Shown here in pieces: positions 43,744 through 56,730 of a stretch of DNA of 64,000 nucleotides. The notes beneath the pieces are model-generated. The model worked only from the letters and a program-made list of their open reading frames with translations, had not been told where the DNA came from and ran no database searches. This DNA is from Canna indica (Eukaryota > Streptophyta > Magnoliopsida > Zingiberales > Cannaceae). Each line of letters opens with the position of its first letter. Position 1 is the stretch's first letter. Both the position numbers and the translations under genes were made by a program. The stretch is from NCBI GenBank assembly GCA_034359265.1, contig CP136895.1, positions 42,550,001 through 42,614,000 of the forward strand, in the 5' to 3' direction.

Positions 43744-43793
43744 TCCTAAAATGACTAACACTCAAGGACCCAAAAAAATTTGGGTACCTAAGG

Positions 43794-44069
43794 TTGTTTC
43801 TTCTCCACTTGTATGTGGAGAGTCATCCTCAAGAACATAGGAGCACATGGGTGTTGGATAGTGGTTGCTCAAAGCACATGACCGGAGATATCAAATTATT
43901 TGCAACCCTATTAAGCAAAGATGGAGGAGGGTATGTTACTTTTGGAGATAATGCCAAAGGTAAGATCATTGACATTGGTGATATAGGTATACTTCCATTC
44001 CCTTGCATTAAGAATGTCTTACTAGTTGATGGCTTGAAACATAACTTATTTAGTATTTCTCAATTATAA
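43794..44069 (+). pseudogene. pol: Protease of element C
   Basis: STWVLDSGCSKHMTGD (active-site Asp-Ser-Gly) followed by GGYVTFGDNAKGKI, NVLLVDGLKHNLFSISQL. This is the complete copia protease core, separated from gag by stops near 43739 and from integrase by one stop at 44067. Confidence 0.88.
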
Positions 44070-44079
44070 TAATGGATAT

Positions 44080-45283
44080 ATGGTGATTTTTGAAGCATCT
44101 AAATGTCTCATTAGAAATGCATCATCTAGTGATATAGTATTCATTGGAAATAGATATGAGAATGTTTACACTTTGAGTTTAAATGTCTTGCACAATCCTC
44201 ATGTTAGATGCTTAGTAGTAATGGACAATAATTCTTGGTTATGGCACCGTAGGCTAGGACATGCTAGCATGTGCCTCATTCAAGAAATCACCAAGAAAGA
44301 CCTAGTTAAAGGAATCCCTAAAATAAAATTTGAAAAAGATAGACTTTGTGATGCATGTCAACATGGCAAACATGTCAAATCATCTTTTCATAGTGTTAAT
44401 CAAGTTACTACCTATAGGATTCTTGAACTTGTGCACATAGATCTTTTTAGTCCTTGTGATGTTGCTAGCTTAGGTGGTAAACTATATTGTTATGTTTTGA
44501 TTGATGACTACTCTCGATTTACATGGGTCTTCTTTTTAGCAAAGAAAAATGAAACATTTGATTTTTTTTAAAAGTTTGCTAAAAGAGTTGTCAATGAAAA
44601 AGGGATTTCAATTTCAAAAATTAGGAGTGATAATGGCGGTGAATTTAAAAATGAAAAGTTTTCAGAATTTTATGAAAATTTTGGGATTGAACATAACTTT
44701 TCTTCCCCTAGAACCCCTCAACAAAATGGGGTGGTTGAGAGGAAGAATAGGGACATTGCAAGAAATGGTTAGGACTATGCTTTGTGAAAACAATTTACCT
44801 AAGTATTTTTGGGCCGAAGCCATAAATACCTCATGCTATGTTTTAAATCGTGTTTTATTGAGACGTAAAATAACAAAAATTCCTTTTGAACTTTGGCATG
44901 ATAGAATTCCAAATGTGGGATACTTTAGGGTTTTTGGTTGTATGTACTTTATTTTGAACACTAAGGATCATCTAGGAAAATTTGACTCAAAATCTGATGA
45001 AGGCATTTTCCTAGGATACTCATCTAATTCTAAAGTTTATAGAGTTTATAATCGTAGAACTATAGTTGTTGAAGAATCCATGCATGTAACTTTTGATGAA
45101 ACTAATGATTCTGTTAGAAATGTTAAGATAGTGAATGTAGGTGAAGAACTTGAGACTTTAACTTTTAATGAAGAAGTTAAAGATGAGCCTAATGAAGTAC
45201 CTCATAATGAAGAACCTTCATCCTCAGCCTCCCTACCTCAAGTTGAAGAGCAAGCTTTACCACCACTTCCTAAAGCTAACTGA
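44080..45283 (+). pseudogene. pol: Integrase of element C, frameshifted
   Basis: The GAG-pre-integrase finger is WLWHRRLGHASMCLI and CDACQHGKHVKSSF (HHCC complete). The core has ILELVHIDLFSP (Asp), SKIRSDNGGEFKNEKF (Asp) and PQQNGVVERKNR (Glu), so the catalytic triad is readable but split over two frames joined near 44570 and 44690. The C-terminal part has FGCMYFILNTKDHLGKFD, SDEGIFLGYSSNSKVYR and an acidic tail to 45283. Confidence 0.88.
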
Positions 45284-45399
45284 GTCATAAGAGATCATCC
45301 CATTGAACAAATCACTAGAGAACCCTCAACGGGAGTGGTAACACATTTTAAACTCAAAAACATTTGTCAACATGTTGCTTTTATTTCTCAAGTAGAGCC

Positions 45400-46862
45400 T
45401 AAAAATATTAAGGAAGTCATAGATGATGAATTTTGGGTTATGGCCATGCAAGAGGAACTAAATCAATTTGTTAGGAATAATATTTGAGATTTAGTACCTA
45501 GGCCTAGTGAACAAATGGTAATTGGAACTAAGTGGGTCTTTAGGAATAAGTTAGATGAAAATAGCTTAGTTATTAGAAATAAAGCTAGGTTAGTGGCCCA
45601 AGGTTTCGCATGCTTTTAGCTTTTGCAAATTTTAAGGGTTTCAAACTATTTCAAATGGATGTTAAAAGCGCATTTTTAAATGGTTTTATTATGGAAGAGA
45701 TTTATGTTGAACAACCCCCGGTTTTGAAAACTTTGATTTTCCAAATCATGTTTACAAATTGAAAAAAGCATTATATGATTTAAAACAAGCCCCTAGGGCT
45801 TGGTATGAAAGGCTTTCAAATTTTTTAATTGAATAAGGTTTTAATGTTGGAAAAGCCGATGTTTCACTCTTCATTAAACATGATGATAATGACACTTTAT
45901 TAGTTCAAATATATGTTGATGACATAATTGTTTGTGCTACTAATGAAATCCTTTGTGAGTGGTTTTCTAAGTGTATGCAAGATTAATTTGAGATGAGCAT
46001 GATGGGAGAGCTCCCTTTCATGCTTGGACTTCAAATCAAGCAAACCAAGAAGGGGATCTTCATCAATCAAGCTAAGTACACAAAGGAGCTAATCAAAATA
46101 TTTGGGATGGATGGAGCAAAGATTACATCAACCCCCATAAGTCCATCCACCAAGCTTGATAAGGATGAGGAAGGTATCAAAGATGATGAAAAATGATACC
46201 GAGGTATGATTGGTAGCTTACTTTATTTAACTGCAAGTAGACCCTATATAATGTTTAGTGTATGTCAATATGCTAGGTTTCAATATTGTCCTAAGATGTC
46301 TCATTTAAGTATGGTCAAACGCATATTGAGATATCTAAAAGACACTTTTGACTTACGCCTTTGGTACCCTAGTAGTGCATCCTTCGAATTGATTAGTTTT
46401 TCCGATGTGGATTTTGCCGATTGTAAGATTGATAGAAAAAGAACTAGTGGGTATTGTCAATTCCAAGGGATGAGTTTGGTTTCTTGGTTTTCCAAGAAGC
46501 AAAACTCGGTTGCACTTTCAACTACCGAAGCGGAGTATATCGCGACGGCTAGTTGTTGTGCACAAGTCCTTTGGATGAAACAAACCCTACTTGATTTTGG
46601 ATTGAACTATTCATGTATACCCATTTATTGTGATAACACTAGTGCCATAAATTTGAAAAAAAATCTCATCTTGCACTCTAGGACAAAATATATAGACTTA
46701 AGGCATCATTTTCTTAGAGATAATGTAGCTAAGAAAAATATCTTTGTTGATTTTGTGCCTACCGATAAGCAACTTGCGGATATATTTACTAAACCTTTAT
46801 ATGAAGAAAGCTTTATAAACTTAAGAATGCAATTAGGAATTTGTACGCTTCAGAATATTTGA
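45400..46862 (+). pseudogene. pol: RT and RNase H of element C, with deletion
   Basis: RT begins WVMAMQEELNQFVRN, VIGTKWVFRNKLDEN, KARLVAQGF. About 100-130 bp is then missing (45606) and the sequence resumes at the FKLFQMDVKSAFLNG region, [17 protein letters not shown] and the catalytic IYVDDIIVCATN (about 45910-45946). RNase H (46206-46862) reads YLTASRPYIMFSVCQYARF, DFADCKIDRKRTSGY, LSTTEAEYIATASCCAQ, IPIYCDNTSAINL and DIFTKPLYEE and is open for 218 residues to its own stop. Confidence 0.9.
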
Positions 46863-47266
46863 ATTTTGGAAAATTGCATGTGATATTGAGCTTTCTTGAA
46901 AATTTGGTTTTCATGGTATCCTCACACTTGTGTATATGCCTTGTAGTGGGGCTTTGATTGGTGTTTGCCTAATATAGGAATCCATCGGTAGGAAGGACTA
47001 TAGTGTTTGATGATACCCGATTTTAGTGAGATTTTGGTTTTCATGATCATATCATTAATAGAACCTTTCATTCTTGCCTTTTTGATTGATATGAAAAGGG
47101 GGAGAGAAGACTTGGTCACACTTGGTTTTAATGATGCATATAGATAGGGGGAGCTTAAACTAGCTTTCAATACCAAGTTCATTCAAATCAAAAATTGGAT
47201 GCTTTAAATGAACCTTTGGTGTAGTGTTTTTAATTAAATGTTTGTCATCATCAAAAAGGGAGAGAA
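46863..47266 (+). other. 3' non-coding region and polypurine tract of element C
   Basis: No gene. A first purine tract GAAAAGGGGGAGAGAAGA is at 47093-47110 and a second, AAAAAGGGAGAGAA, directly precedes the LTR start at 47267. Two tracts would allow internal and terminal priming. Confidence 0.75.
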
Positions 47267-50200
47267 TGTTGGCCCAAAGGTTCAACCTTGGCAACACTCT
47301 TAGTTTTGATGATAACAAACATGGTTCAAATAGTTTCATCAAGGTTTGGTCTCAGGTTTGACATACGATACGCATCTGAAGCTCATTGGAAAAATCAAGA
47401 ATCGGAGGCTTCGGAGTCGAGCATGTCAAAATTAGTTTAGGACTTAGTTTCTTTTATTGTAAATGCTCATAAGCCTTAGTTTGATGTCCTCATTGAATTC
47501 ATAACCAAAAAACCAAAATCCGAACATTGAAAATATAAAAACTAGAAAAATAAAAAAATAATCTTAAAAATTTCTAAAGTATAGGGGGCTCCTTGGAAGG
47601 CTACATAATTTAGATATTTTTTTACCATAAAAAGACCCAATAATTATTCCTTAGGTAAAAACAAATTAAAGACATATTTTAAAGAAATTTTTAGAAACCA
47701 TTAACCTAAAAAAATAAGGCTTGAAAGGCTAGAAACTCCCAAACTACCCAAAATTCCCAGAATTCCCCCAGCCAGTTTTTTAAAAAACTGTCAAGAATTC
47801 CCAGAATACTCCCAAACGACTCTTTTTCAAATTTGATAAGGTTTCAACGGCTCTTTGCTTCCATACTTCAATACCAACTCTATAAATATACCCAAAACTC
47901 CCTTCCTAAGGCTCCCAACTATTCCATTGAGCTATCAAAACATTTTCTTGAGCCTTAACGACACATTCAAAGTACAAACCTCAAATTCTCATCTCAAAGT
48001 TTTCAAAACTTCATTTCAAGTCTTCAATCCGAATTTCTAAATCATCTTGAGACGTTGGAGTACTAGGAGGCAACTTGGAGAAGCTCATTTGAGTTTCTTT
48101 CTTATTTGCTTCTCATTTCAAGTTGTTAAGTGTGGTGTAGAGTTACACCTAGGTTTCTTTATTTTTGACTATTTTGCTTTGGAATAGTAGTTGAGGCATC
48201 CTCTAAGGTTGAGGGATAAGTCCTCTTTGTATTATTTAGGAAACATTCAAATTATAAAGATTTAAGGTAAGAAATCCTTGGTGAGGAGCCAAGGTAGTGG
48301 AGTAGGCAGTTGCCACGCCCCAACTCAGGGTCACGTGATCGGCCAGGGTATACGTGCCTATACCCCGTAGCCTAAACCATGCACATGACAACTCAACAAA
48401 TAAACAATAGCGGAAAGAAATAACAAGTTTCATTTGAAATGAAAATCAAACCAAAATAGAATTTATTACAAGTAGTACAACTGAAACGCAAAATGCGGAA
48501 ATAACAAGATAAGTTCAACATTTGAAAAGTCCATATACAATAAAGTTTGAAATAAATGACATAAATGCCCTCAGGGGCTACAACTCTAAATCAAACCAAT
48601 AAAAGTGCATGACCACTACCAAAAGACTCGATTACAACCCTACTAGGACTTCTACAAGATCATGCGGCTCCTCTTCCCTCCATCGGCGCAAAGTGCTCCA
48701 ACACATTCTCATATGTCAGGATCTGCAAAACAAAAATCAAATGGCAACGGATGAGTTCAAAGAACTCAGTGAGTAGTTCTACCAACCCCCACAAATAAAC
48801 ATCACAGAGATAATAAGAATATATCTATCTCTACACGAGGTAAAATCACGAAGGTGTGACTAGCTAACGAGTCAACTGGCAACTCATGCCTCAAGGTATC
48901 CAACCCTCCAAGAGTGGAGTACATCAAGCCGAAGCCCACCATACCCAAAGGCAACAACACATACTAGTATAATCAGGAAGGCCCTCCGAACTTATTCTAG
49001 TATAAATAAACTCGGGAGCAATCGGGAAAGACTCTCCGAACTTGCTCCATGAGACGCGTAGGGACAATCAGGATTCGCCCATCCGAACTTGCCCCTTTAA
49101 GATATCATAGGAGTAATCGGGTAGGCCCTCCAAGCTTGCTCCTAAAAGATATCACATAAATAATTGGGAAAGGCCCTCCGAACTTATTCCTTAACACCAC
49201 CTCGCGGATAATCGGGAAGGCCCTCCAAACTTATCCCACGAGGCCAAACCAAAACAATCGGGAAAGGCCCTCTGAACGTGTTCTACAAGTTGGGAATTAG
49301 CCATCCAACCTCCCGGGCCTAGCCCGTAATCCGACTCCTCAATGAGCCTCTCCACCATTCATAAAGATATGGCGCATCATGACCTAACTCAAGTCTTTCC
49401 TACGGTGTCTCATGGGTGTTCCAATTGGAAAGTGTCCCAACACTCCAATACCCGATCTCAACTCCTAGACACGTAATGTCATAAATCCGTGTGGTTTTAT
49501 TTAATGCATAAACTTGATTTGTTGGTTCATAACAGATTATGCTGACCCTCTTCACAATTTTAATTATGAAATTAAAATTTAGGTCAACCATGTTAGGGTT
49601 TTGTTTTAGCTTACTGTTCTGCCCGAAACTGATGTATCTAATCTGAATCAAGTCTCCACCGTGTGTCCTATGTTTCCAAACTATGGTTTCTGGTGGAAAC
49701 AATAGATTACATGACTATATTCAGAGTAATACACACACCACAGCAAGCAATCTAAAAATAACACAGATTCATCATCTCAGCATAAAATTCCTGCAACATT
49801 CAATTTTCAGCATAACATGAAATTAAATCTGAAAATTAACAAAAATTTAATCCTTAATTATTATTAGGACAGAATACTAATCTCAATATTAATTTTATAG
49901 ATTTCATGCTTATTAATGTTATTGATTACCAGCAGCTATTAGGACAGAAAATTAACATGCTTATTAATTTTAGGTGAGTGGTTTCCCCCTTGGCCGAGCA
50001 CCCCTAGGTTTACCCTAGGGCTGCCGAGCCCCATAGGGGAGAGTTTAGGGCCTCCTCAAGCACAAACCAAAAGAAAACACATCAAAAACTCGAGAAATCA
50101 TCGAAACAAATCAAGAACGATAAGCCGCCAAGAGCAGCTTCAAGAATTTGAAGAAATCCCGAAAGAGAGAGGGTAAAATCACTCACCTAATTTGGAAAGA

Positions 50201-50582
50201 GGATGGGAGAAGAAAATCCAATCGATGACCTCTGATTTCGGCTTTGAAATCCGACGGCTCAACCCCAAAGAAAAAGGGACAGGCGGCGGCTCCTCCCAAG
50301 CTGCCGGCTCCAAGGGGAGGGAAGGAGGGCAAGAGGGGCGGCTGGCTTTGCTAGAGGCTCCCTCAGCTCGGCTCCATAGGGAAGGACAAGAAGGAGAGGA
50401 GAAGGGAAGAGTTGGGCGGCTCGGCTCTGGGTGGCGGCGGCTCCAAGGGAAGAGAGGAGAGGGGGAGTCGGTTGACGGCAGCTCCATACTTAGGCCAACT
50501 TGAGAAAAAAATCGGAATTAAACCTAGCGTATTTAAGCTACAAACTATTCACCCCCTCTCTAGAGTGGTTATTTGGTTTACA
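47267..50582 (+). repeat. 3' LTR of element C, interrupted
   Basis: Pieces 47267-48310 and 50487-50582. It starts TGTTGGCCCAAAGG and ends TTTGGTTTACA. Between the pieces, a reverse chromovirus LTR replaces about 135 bp that the 5' LTR still has (GTGTGGCCGAACC ... GCAAAAAG). Confidence 0.82.
48311..50486 (-). mobile_element. Truncated chromovirus LTR, reverse orientation
   Basis: The minus strand ends GGGGCGTGGCA at 48311 (the usual LTR end with one change). Its 5' side is cut at 50486 inside the CT-rich leader, so U3 and the TATA box are missing. It carries the hairpin array (about 48964-49312), an acceptor-like TTTTGCAG at 48723-48730, and donor-like AG/GTGAGT at 50188-50181. A second TAGGTGAGTGGTTT lies in the opposite orientation at about 49970-49983, marking a local rearrangement. 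No target duplication, and flanking DNA is lost. Confidence 0.8.
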
Positions 50583-52718
50583 ACTAAGTCATACATGATA
50601 TCGTGAAATGTTAGATGAAATCCAAAACCATGAATCATGTATTAACTTAAGTATCGATATTTTCAAGTATCGGTCAAATAGTCAAAAATCTCTTTAGAAA
50701 TGATTTTCTCTTATCAATTGAGTAGAATGATACCATAAGTGAATTTAATATATCATACTTCCAGTCTCATTCAAAAATCAAATGAAAATTTAAAATATCG
50801 AAAAAATGAGCATCTTGAGAAGAGTGATACTTTAGTGGCATTTTCATAAATAATTGAGATTTTTATGACATTTTCAGAAATTATTCAAACTTTCAAAATA
50901 CAAAGATATGGTCATGTAAAACATGTAAATCAAGTTTGAATTGAACAGAATGTCATTTGATCAAAATATGAACTTAGCTCGGTTTCATTCGAAACAAGCA
51001 TGAAAACATGAAAATTGCTAAGTATCAAATTTTTCTATCTACTCATATTTTCACTAGCTTAGACACTTGAACATCTAACATGAGTGAATCTAAGTATATC
51101 AAACAAGTTTGGGCTTAAAAAGAGGTTTCTAGGTTACTTTGTTGACTTAGGTCAAAGTACACTTCAAGTTTACAAATAACCAAACTTTTTAATCCTTATA
51201 AAAGCATATCCTTAACGAAAGTTTTTGAAACTTTAATGGGACAAACTAGATTTTTAAGGAATCTATAGGTTCAAGAATCAGTCAAAAATCAGTTTTCTAT
51301 AAATTCATAATATTCTTGAAAGTCCAGGGGCATTTTCATAAATTTTAGGTATTTTTTTCAAAAATTATCAATTTTGTTTCAAACTTTCTAGACATCGTTG
51401 AATGATCATTTAAGATGTGTGTGTTAAGTTTGAGCTCAAAATGAATTCTCTAAGGTCATTTTTTATCCTATCTCGATTTCAATTAAAAGCCGATATTTCT
51501 AGCTATCATTTAAGTTTTTAAAAATCATTCCAAGAAATGATTTTACTCAAGCAATTATGTGAATGATATTAGAAATAGAATCAAAATAGTATACACTAAG
51601 TTTCATTTGATGTTTTCGATGAGAAATCAAAGTGTCGGAAATATATTTCAAGGAAGTGATACTTTGTGATTTCGAAATACAACTTCAAAATTTCACTATA
51701 AATCAGATTCTTAATAAAAAATTTTGAAATTTTTACTGAAAAAACTAGATTTTTCAATGAAGATACAGTTTTAAGAATAAGTTGAAAAGGATTTTTCTAA
51801 AAATAACTGAACATGCTGAAATTTCCAATGGCATTTTCATAAATATCAATTATTTTCGCAAATATGTTCAGTTTTCATTCAAACTTTTATGACACCACAT
51901 AATGGTCACGTAAAGAGTGTATGTCAAGTTTGAAATGAAAATTATGCCATTAAGTCAAGATATCAACCTAGCACGGTTTCATTCAAAACTAAGATAGTTA
52001 TCATGAAACTTGTTAAGTGTCAATCTTATCATTTACAATTTTTCAAATTTAAACCTATGGACACCTAATATGAGTAAATCTAAACATGTTTCTCAAATAT
52101 GGATTGAAAATGAGACTTCTGAGTCAATTTGTTGACTTAGGTCAACTTGGTATAAATCTAGTAATCATGGAATCGCCTCTATGACATTTTATCCATATCC
52201 ATAATAATTTCTCATTCTAAATGCATGGAAACATATTATACATATACCTGAACATGTTTATGAACTTTGGTCCTAAAATGAAGTGTCTAAGTCAATATAT
52301 TGACTTAGGTCAAACTTTGTCAAGTTTAGGGCTCCTAAAGTGAATTAGTTATCACTTTGTTCATCTACACATGAAATTTCAAGTTTAAACACCTAGAATC
52401 ATGTCATGTATGTATCTAAACATGTTTATTGGGTGTAGACTTAAAAATAAAGTATCTAATAGATGATTTCAACCTAGAGCAAGTTTCATTCAATCAAGAT
52501 ATCATGAAATTGCCTAAATTATCAAAATTTTACATACTCATGAAATTTCATATATTTATCATGCACAACCAATTATGAGTAACGAGACGTCATTATAGCA
52601 CAAGTATTCAAGTATTATACTAGGATTTTTACAAAGTCAAACTCATACCTCATTCTTGAAAATTTTACCAAACTTATCTTTTTCTTTTCACTTTTCTTCA
52701 TGATAGCATAGCCTTCTA
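50583..52718 (-). other. Non-coding spacer of element B, left part
   Basis: AT-rich, no gene. Related to 2270-3960 of element A. Semi-palindromes GTTGACTTAGGTCAA(A/C) at 51141-51156, 52131-52146 and, weaker, 52299-52314. Continues at 55437-55884 after the solo LTR. Confidence 0.65.
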
Positions 52719-53426
52719 TTAACTGCAATATCCTAGATATTTTATTTATTTTTCCTCTATTATTTGTGTTTGTCAGCCTAGCGGGCTAGTCCGAGGTCGA
52801 GTCGAGTCAACTCATGGTCCGGTGCGAGCTTGCGAGCTCGGGTAAGTAGGAGTTTGGTTTATGCGAATTATTTTTGGATTAGATAAATTTAATTAATTAT
52901 GTTGTTGCTTGTGTATGATTATTAAATTATGTCGCATATGGTGTTTATGTGGAGCATCAGGTTAGAATGGGTTTAATTAAGTTTAGTTGGGTTAGCGGGT
53001 TCAGGTTCGGGTTCGGCTTGAGGCGGATGCGGGTTTGCTAAGTGGTTTAGTGGAGTTAGGTTGAGGGGAGAGTATAAAACTCGCTCCCCTTTGGCTTGCG
53101 GCTCCCTATTGGAGCCGCACAAGCATCTTGTAGAGAGGAGCCAGCCGCCAAGCAGTCACCCCTCTCCCTCCCCCTCTTGGAGCCGCCAAGCCCAGCCACC
53201 AAGCAAAGACCCCTTCCTCTTCTTCTTCTTCCTTTTCCTCTCCCTTGGAAGCCAAGCCGTTGGCTTGAGGAGGAGCTGACGCCTCTCTCCTTCCTCTTCT
53301 TGGAGCTGGCGGCTTGAGGAGGAGCCGCCCCCTCTTTCCCCTTGGTAGAGCCGATCCATTTTCTTTGAGGCCGAATTCGGAGAACGCCGCTTAGAAGATC
53401 TTCTCCAATTCTCTTTCCTAATCTAG

Positions 53427-55039
53427 GTGAGTGGTTTTACCCCTCCTTTCTCGGACTTTCCTCATGTTCTTGAGCCGATTTGGGCGACGTTCTTAATTCT
53501 TGTTTTTTTCTTCAAATCATGGGGTTTTTTTCCGCCGAATCTTGTGTCAACTTGTGGGAGGAAATCCAAGGATTTCCCTTTATGGCTCGGTAGCCCTAGA
53601 AATACCCTAGGGGTGCTCGGCCAAGGTGGAAGAAAAGGGTGCCCTTAAAGTGTTCGATGAATTGCCTAAGTGAGGGGTGTAGATTATCTTGCTTTCTATT
53701 ATTCAATTTGATCATCAATTTTGATGCTTATAATCTAAATGCATGCTTTGATATTAAATATGTGATATTTGAAAATATATTATGTGTTTCGAAGATGGAT
53801 TTGATCTTGAGGGCTTGAGGGTTCTTGATTTAATTTCTTCAACACAAAGGTTGGTTCTTGGTTAAAGAGGGTTGTGATGCTTGTTATTCTTGTTTATTAG
53901 CATGGTTTATTTGAGATTTATCTTGATGATTATAAATCTGATGTGATGGTAATTAGGAAGTTATATTATGTGAATTTACGGATTTAATACTTTATTATGC
54001 TGAAACTTCATGCTGATTTAATAAATTAGGGCTGATTTTGAAATCATGTTTGTGATGTGCATAGTTTGCGGAATATAGTCGTGTAACCTATCTTTTTTAC
54101 CAGAAAATATAGTTTGGAAATTTAGGACACACTCTGGAGACCATATTCAGGTTAGATACATCAGTTTCGAGAACAACAATAAGCTAAAACAAAACCCTAA
54201 TCTTGGTGATCTAAATTTTAATTGTATAATTAAAATTGAGCAAAGGATCAGCATAACCTGTTATGAACCAACAAATAAAGTTATGCATGAAATAAAACCT
54301 CACGGGTTTATGACATTACGGGTCTAGGAGTTGGGATCGGGTTTTTGACTGTCGAAACGCTTCCCAATAAGGACACCCCTAAGACACCGTAGGAGAGATT
54401 TGACTTAGGTCATGTTGTGTCATATCTTTATGAATGGTGGAGAGGCTCGTTGAGGAGCCGAATTGTGGGCTAGGCCCAGAAGGTCGAATGGCTAATTCCC
54501 AACCTGTGTTAAAGGAACAAGTTCGGATGGGCAAATCCCGATTGTTCCGGTGTGGCCTCGTGAAATAAGTTCGAACGGGCAAATCTCGATTATTCCCGAT
54601 GTGACTTTAAAGAATAAGTTCGGGCGGGCAAATCCTGATTATTTCTGTGATATCTTAAATAGGTAAGTTCGGACGGGCGAATCTCGATTGTTCCTTCGCG
54701 TCTCATGGAGCAAGTTCGGACGGGCCAATCCCGCTAGCTCCCAAGTTTCTTTATATTAGGATAAGTTCGGATGGGCCAATCCTGATTATCCTAGTATGTT
54801 TTGTTGCCTTAGGGCATGGTAGGCTTAGGCCTGTTGTCTTCACCGTTGGGGTGTTGGATGCCTTCGGGTATGTGGTGGTCAGATGGCCCGTTAACTAGTG
54901 ACTCTCTTATGACCTTTCATGCTTGAGTCAGGTGTTTGCTTTTATGCTATTTAATTTGTGTTGGTTTCTCGTGGGGGTTGGTAGAACTGCTCACTGAGTT
55001 CTTTTGAACTCACCCGTTGTCGTTGTTTTTGTTTTGCAG
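53427..55039 (+). other. Putative intron of solo LTR 2
   Basis: ATCTAG/GTGAGT at the left and TTGTTTTTGTTTTGCAG/AGCC at the right, 1613 bp, within six bases of the length of the equivalent segment in the complete element (1619 bp). Prediction only. Confidence 0.5.
54481..54793 (+). repeat. Hairpin-unit array of solo LTR 2
   Basis: Units with arms GGAACAA/TTGTTCC, GAAATAA/TTATTCC, GAATAA/TTATTT, AGGTAA/TTGTTCC, GGAGCAA/TAGCTCC and AGGATAA/TTATCCT around centres of the GTTCGGACGGGCAAATCCCGA type. Centres differ as a set from those of the complete element, yet the arms still pair. Confidence 0.8.
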
Positions 55040-55884
55040 AGCCTGACCGGTGAGGTTGGCTGGAGAGCAGAGGAGCTATATTGATCTTATTGCAGTCCTA
55101 GTTAGGGGTCATAGTCGAGTCTGTAGTAGTTTGTCATGCACTGTGATTGGGCATTCTGGAGTTGTAGTCCCTTGGGAATGTTTCTGTCATTTATTTCGGA
55201 TTCCATTTATTAGTGGTCTATTGGACTTTGATTTATTATTTCTGCACTTTTTTATTTTTGCTAAACTTACTTCTTATGAAACCTGGTTTTGTTTTCATTT
55301 TGAATAATAAAATTCTTTACATTCTTTCCGCTATGATTTATTGTTATGAGTTGGCATGTGCATGGTTCAGGCTGCGGGGTATAGGCACGTATACCCTGGC
55401 CAGTCACGTGACCCTGAGTTAGGGCGTGACATTAACATTCTCAACTTGCAAGTAGACTTCATTAGTAGATTTAATGAAACTAAAGCTACTAGCAAGCAAC
55501 CCAAACCAAATTGCAAAGAGAAGAATCAAGTATCATTTTCAAAATCTACTTTGCTAAATAGTTTAAAATCCGTTTCAAAATATATTATCATGAATCCGAA
55601 ACGAATTAAGGGATCTCAAAATATGAAATATTTGAAATTAAGATCTCCATCTCTTCCTATTGGTTGAAAACCAAAAGGCCACAATGAGCCTACGATTTAG
55701 AACTGCAAGGTTGCATGAGCTCTTTATAGGCTACTAAGGTCTCCGAAGAACCGGGAAATTAAAAAAAAAAATCATTTTATGAAACCATATTAAGAGTGGA
55801 TAAAATCAACTCAAATAAACAAGTATCATATACTCCAACTTGAATGAAACAAAGCAAGGTAAGGAGATGATATCGGATTACTTA

Positions 55885-56701
55885 GGGTCTGTTTGGTTAG
55901 CGAAACCAAGTATGTTTTCATGGTTTCAGTTTCACTGAAACCAAAACTGCTTACGAAAACGTGTTTGGTTTAGTGTTTTCGTGAAACTCAATCAAAACCA
56001 GAATGAAAACGAAACCAGTTTTCTTAATAAAAATGAAAACAACAGAATGTTGTTTTCTGTGGTTTCGAGACTGTCGGTTTCGTTATCAAAATGCTGTGAC
56101 AACTTTGTAATTATAAATATTTTTTTTATAAAATTAATTAATTTAAAAATAAATCAAACTATATCGAATTTTTAAAAATAAAAATAAAAATCATCATTTT
56201 TAACTCAAACTTTTATCTTAAATTTATAAAATAATTAAACCAATTTATATCTAATTGACTCAAACCCAAATTTTAAATAACTCAATTTTCTTAAAGTTGG
56301 TCTATTTATAATTTAATCAAACCTAATTTTAGATCATTGGACTTATTTTTTCAAAAAAAAATTATAATAACTATTAATTAATTTTTATATCTAATTGAAC
56401 AAAAAAATCTTAAATTACCAATAACTTAATTAATTAATTCATTTAAATATTTTGTAACCATATTAACATATATTTAATTTTGTAAACTAACTAAACATTT
56501 AATTACTACTAAAAATGTTCAAGAAAAATTAATATTATTTTTTATAATCAAATAAATATTTATTGGTTTCAACTAACTAAACCGATGTTGTTTTTATTAA
56601 CCAAACGCATTTTCAGAAAACTGAAAACTAGAAACCAAAACCAAGTTTTCAATTTCATTGAAACCAAACCGGAAAATAATTTTCGCTAACCAAACAGCAC
56701 C
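55885..56701. mobile_element. Tourist/PIF-Harbinger-like MITE
   Basis: Left end GGGTCTGTTTGGTTAGCG and right end CGCTAACCAAACAGCACC form terminal inverted repeats (one indel). TTA at 55882-55884 and 56702-56704 is the 3-bp target typical of PIF/Harbinger. Subterminal inverted matches include TGGTTTCA and TTTTCA/TGAAAA words. 817 bp, AT-rich, no transposase. Inserted in the spacer of element B. Confidence 0.9.
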
Positions 56702-56730
56702 TTAAGATGTCATTTTTCATACCTTCGGCA

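Larger units (their letters stand above)
41238..50582 (+). mobile_element. Element C: SIRE-like Ty1/copia element
   Basis: A 5' LTR lacking its first about 380 bp (41238-42143), PBS, gag, protease, integrase, RT and RNase H in copia order, a 3' non-coding region with purine tract, and a 3' LTR from 47267 (TGTTGGCCC) to 50582. The 3' LTR is interrupted by a reverse chromovirus LTR (48311-50486). Because the 5' end is truncated, no target duplication can be confirmed; ACTAA follows at 50583-50587. Gag with two knuckles and a coiled coil, and RT/RNase H sequences, place it near SIRE/Maximus elements. Confidence 0.88.
52724..55431 (+). mobile_element. Solo chromovirus LTR 2
   Basis: Starts TGCAATATCC (second T of TGTAATATCC changed) and ends GGGCGTGACA; 2708 bp. 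TTAAC flanks it at 52719-52723 and 55432-55436, so it is a clean solo LTR left by LTR-LTR recombination after insertion. TATA box at 53073-53080. Open frames in 53061-53359 come from the CT-rich leader. Confidence 0.94.
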
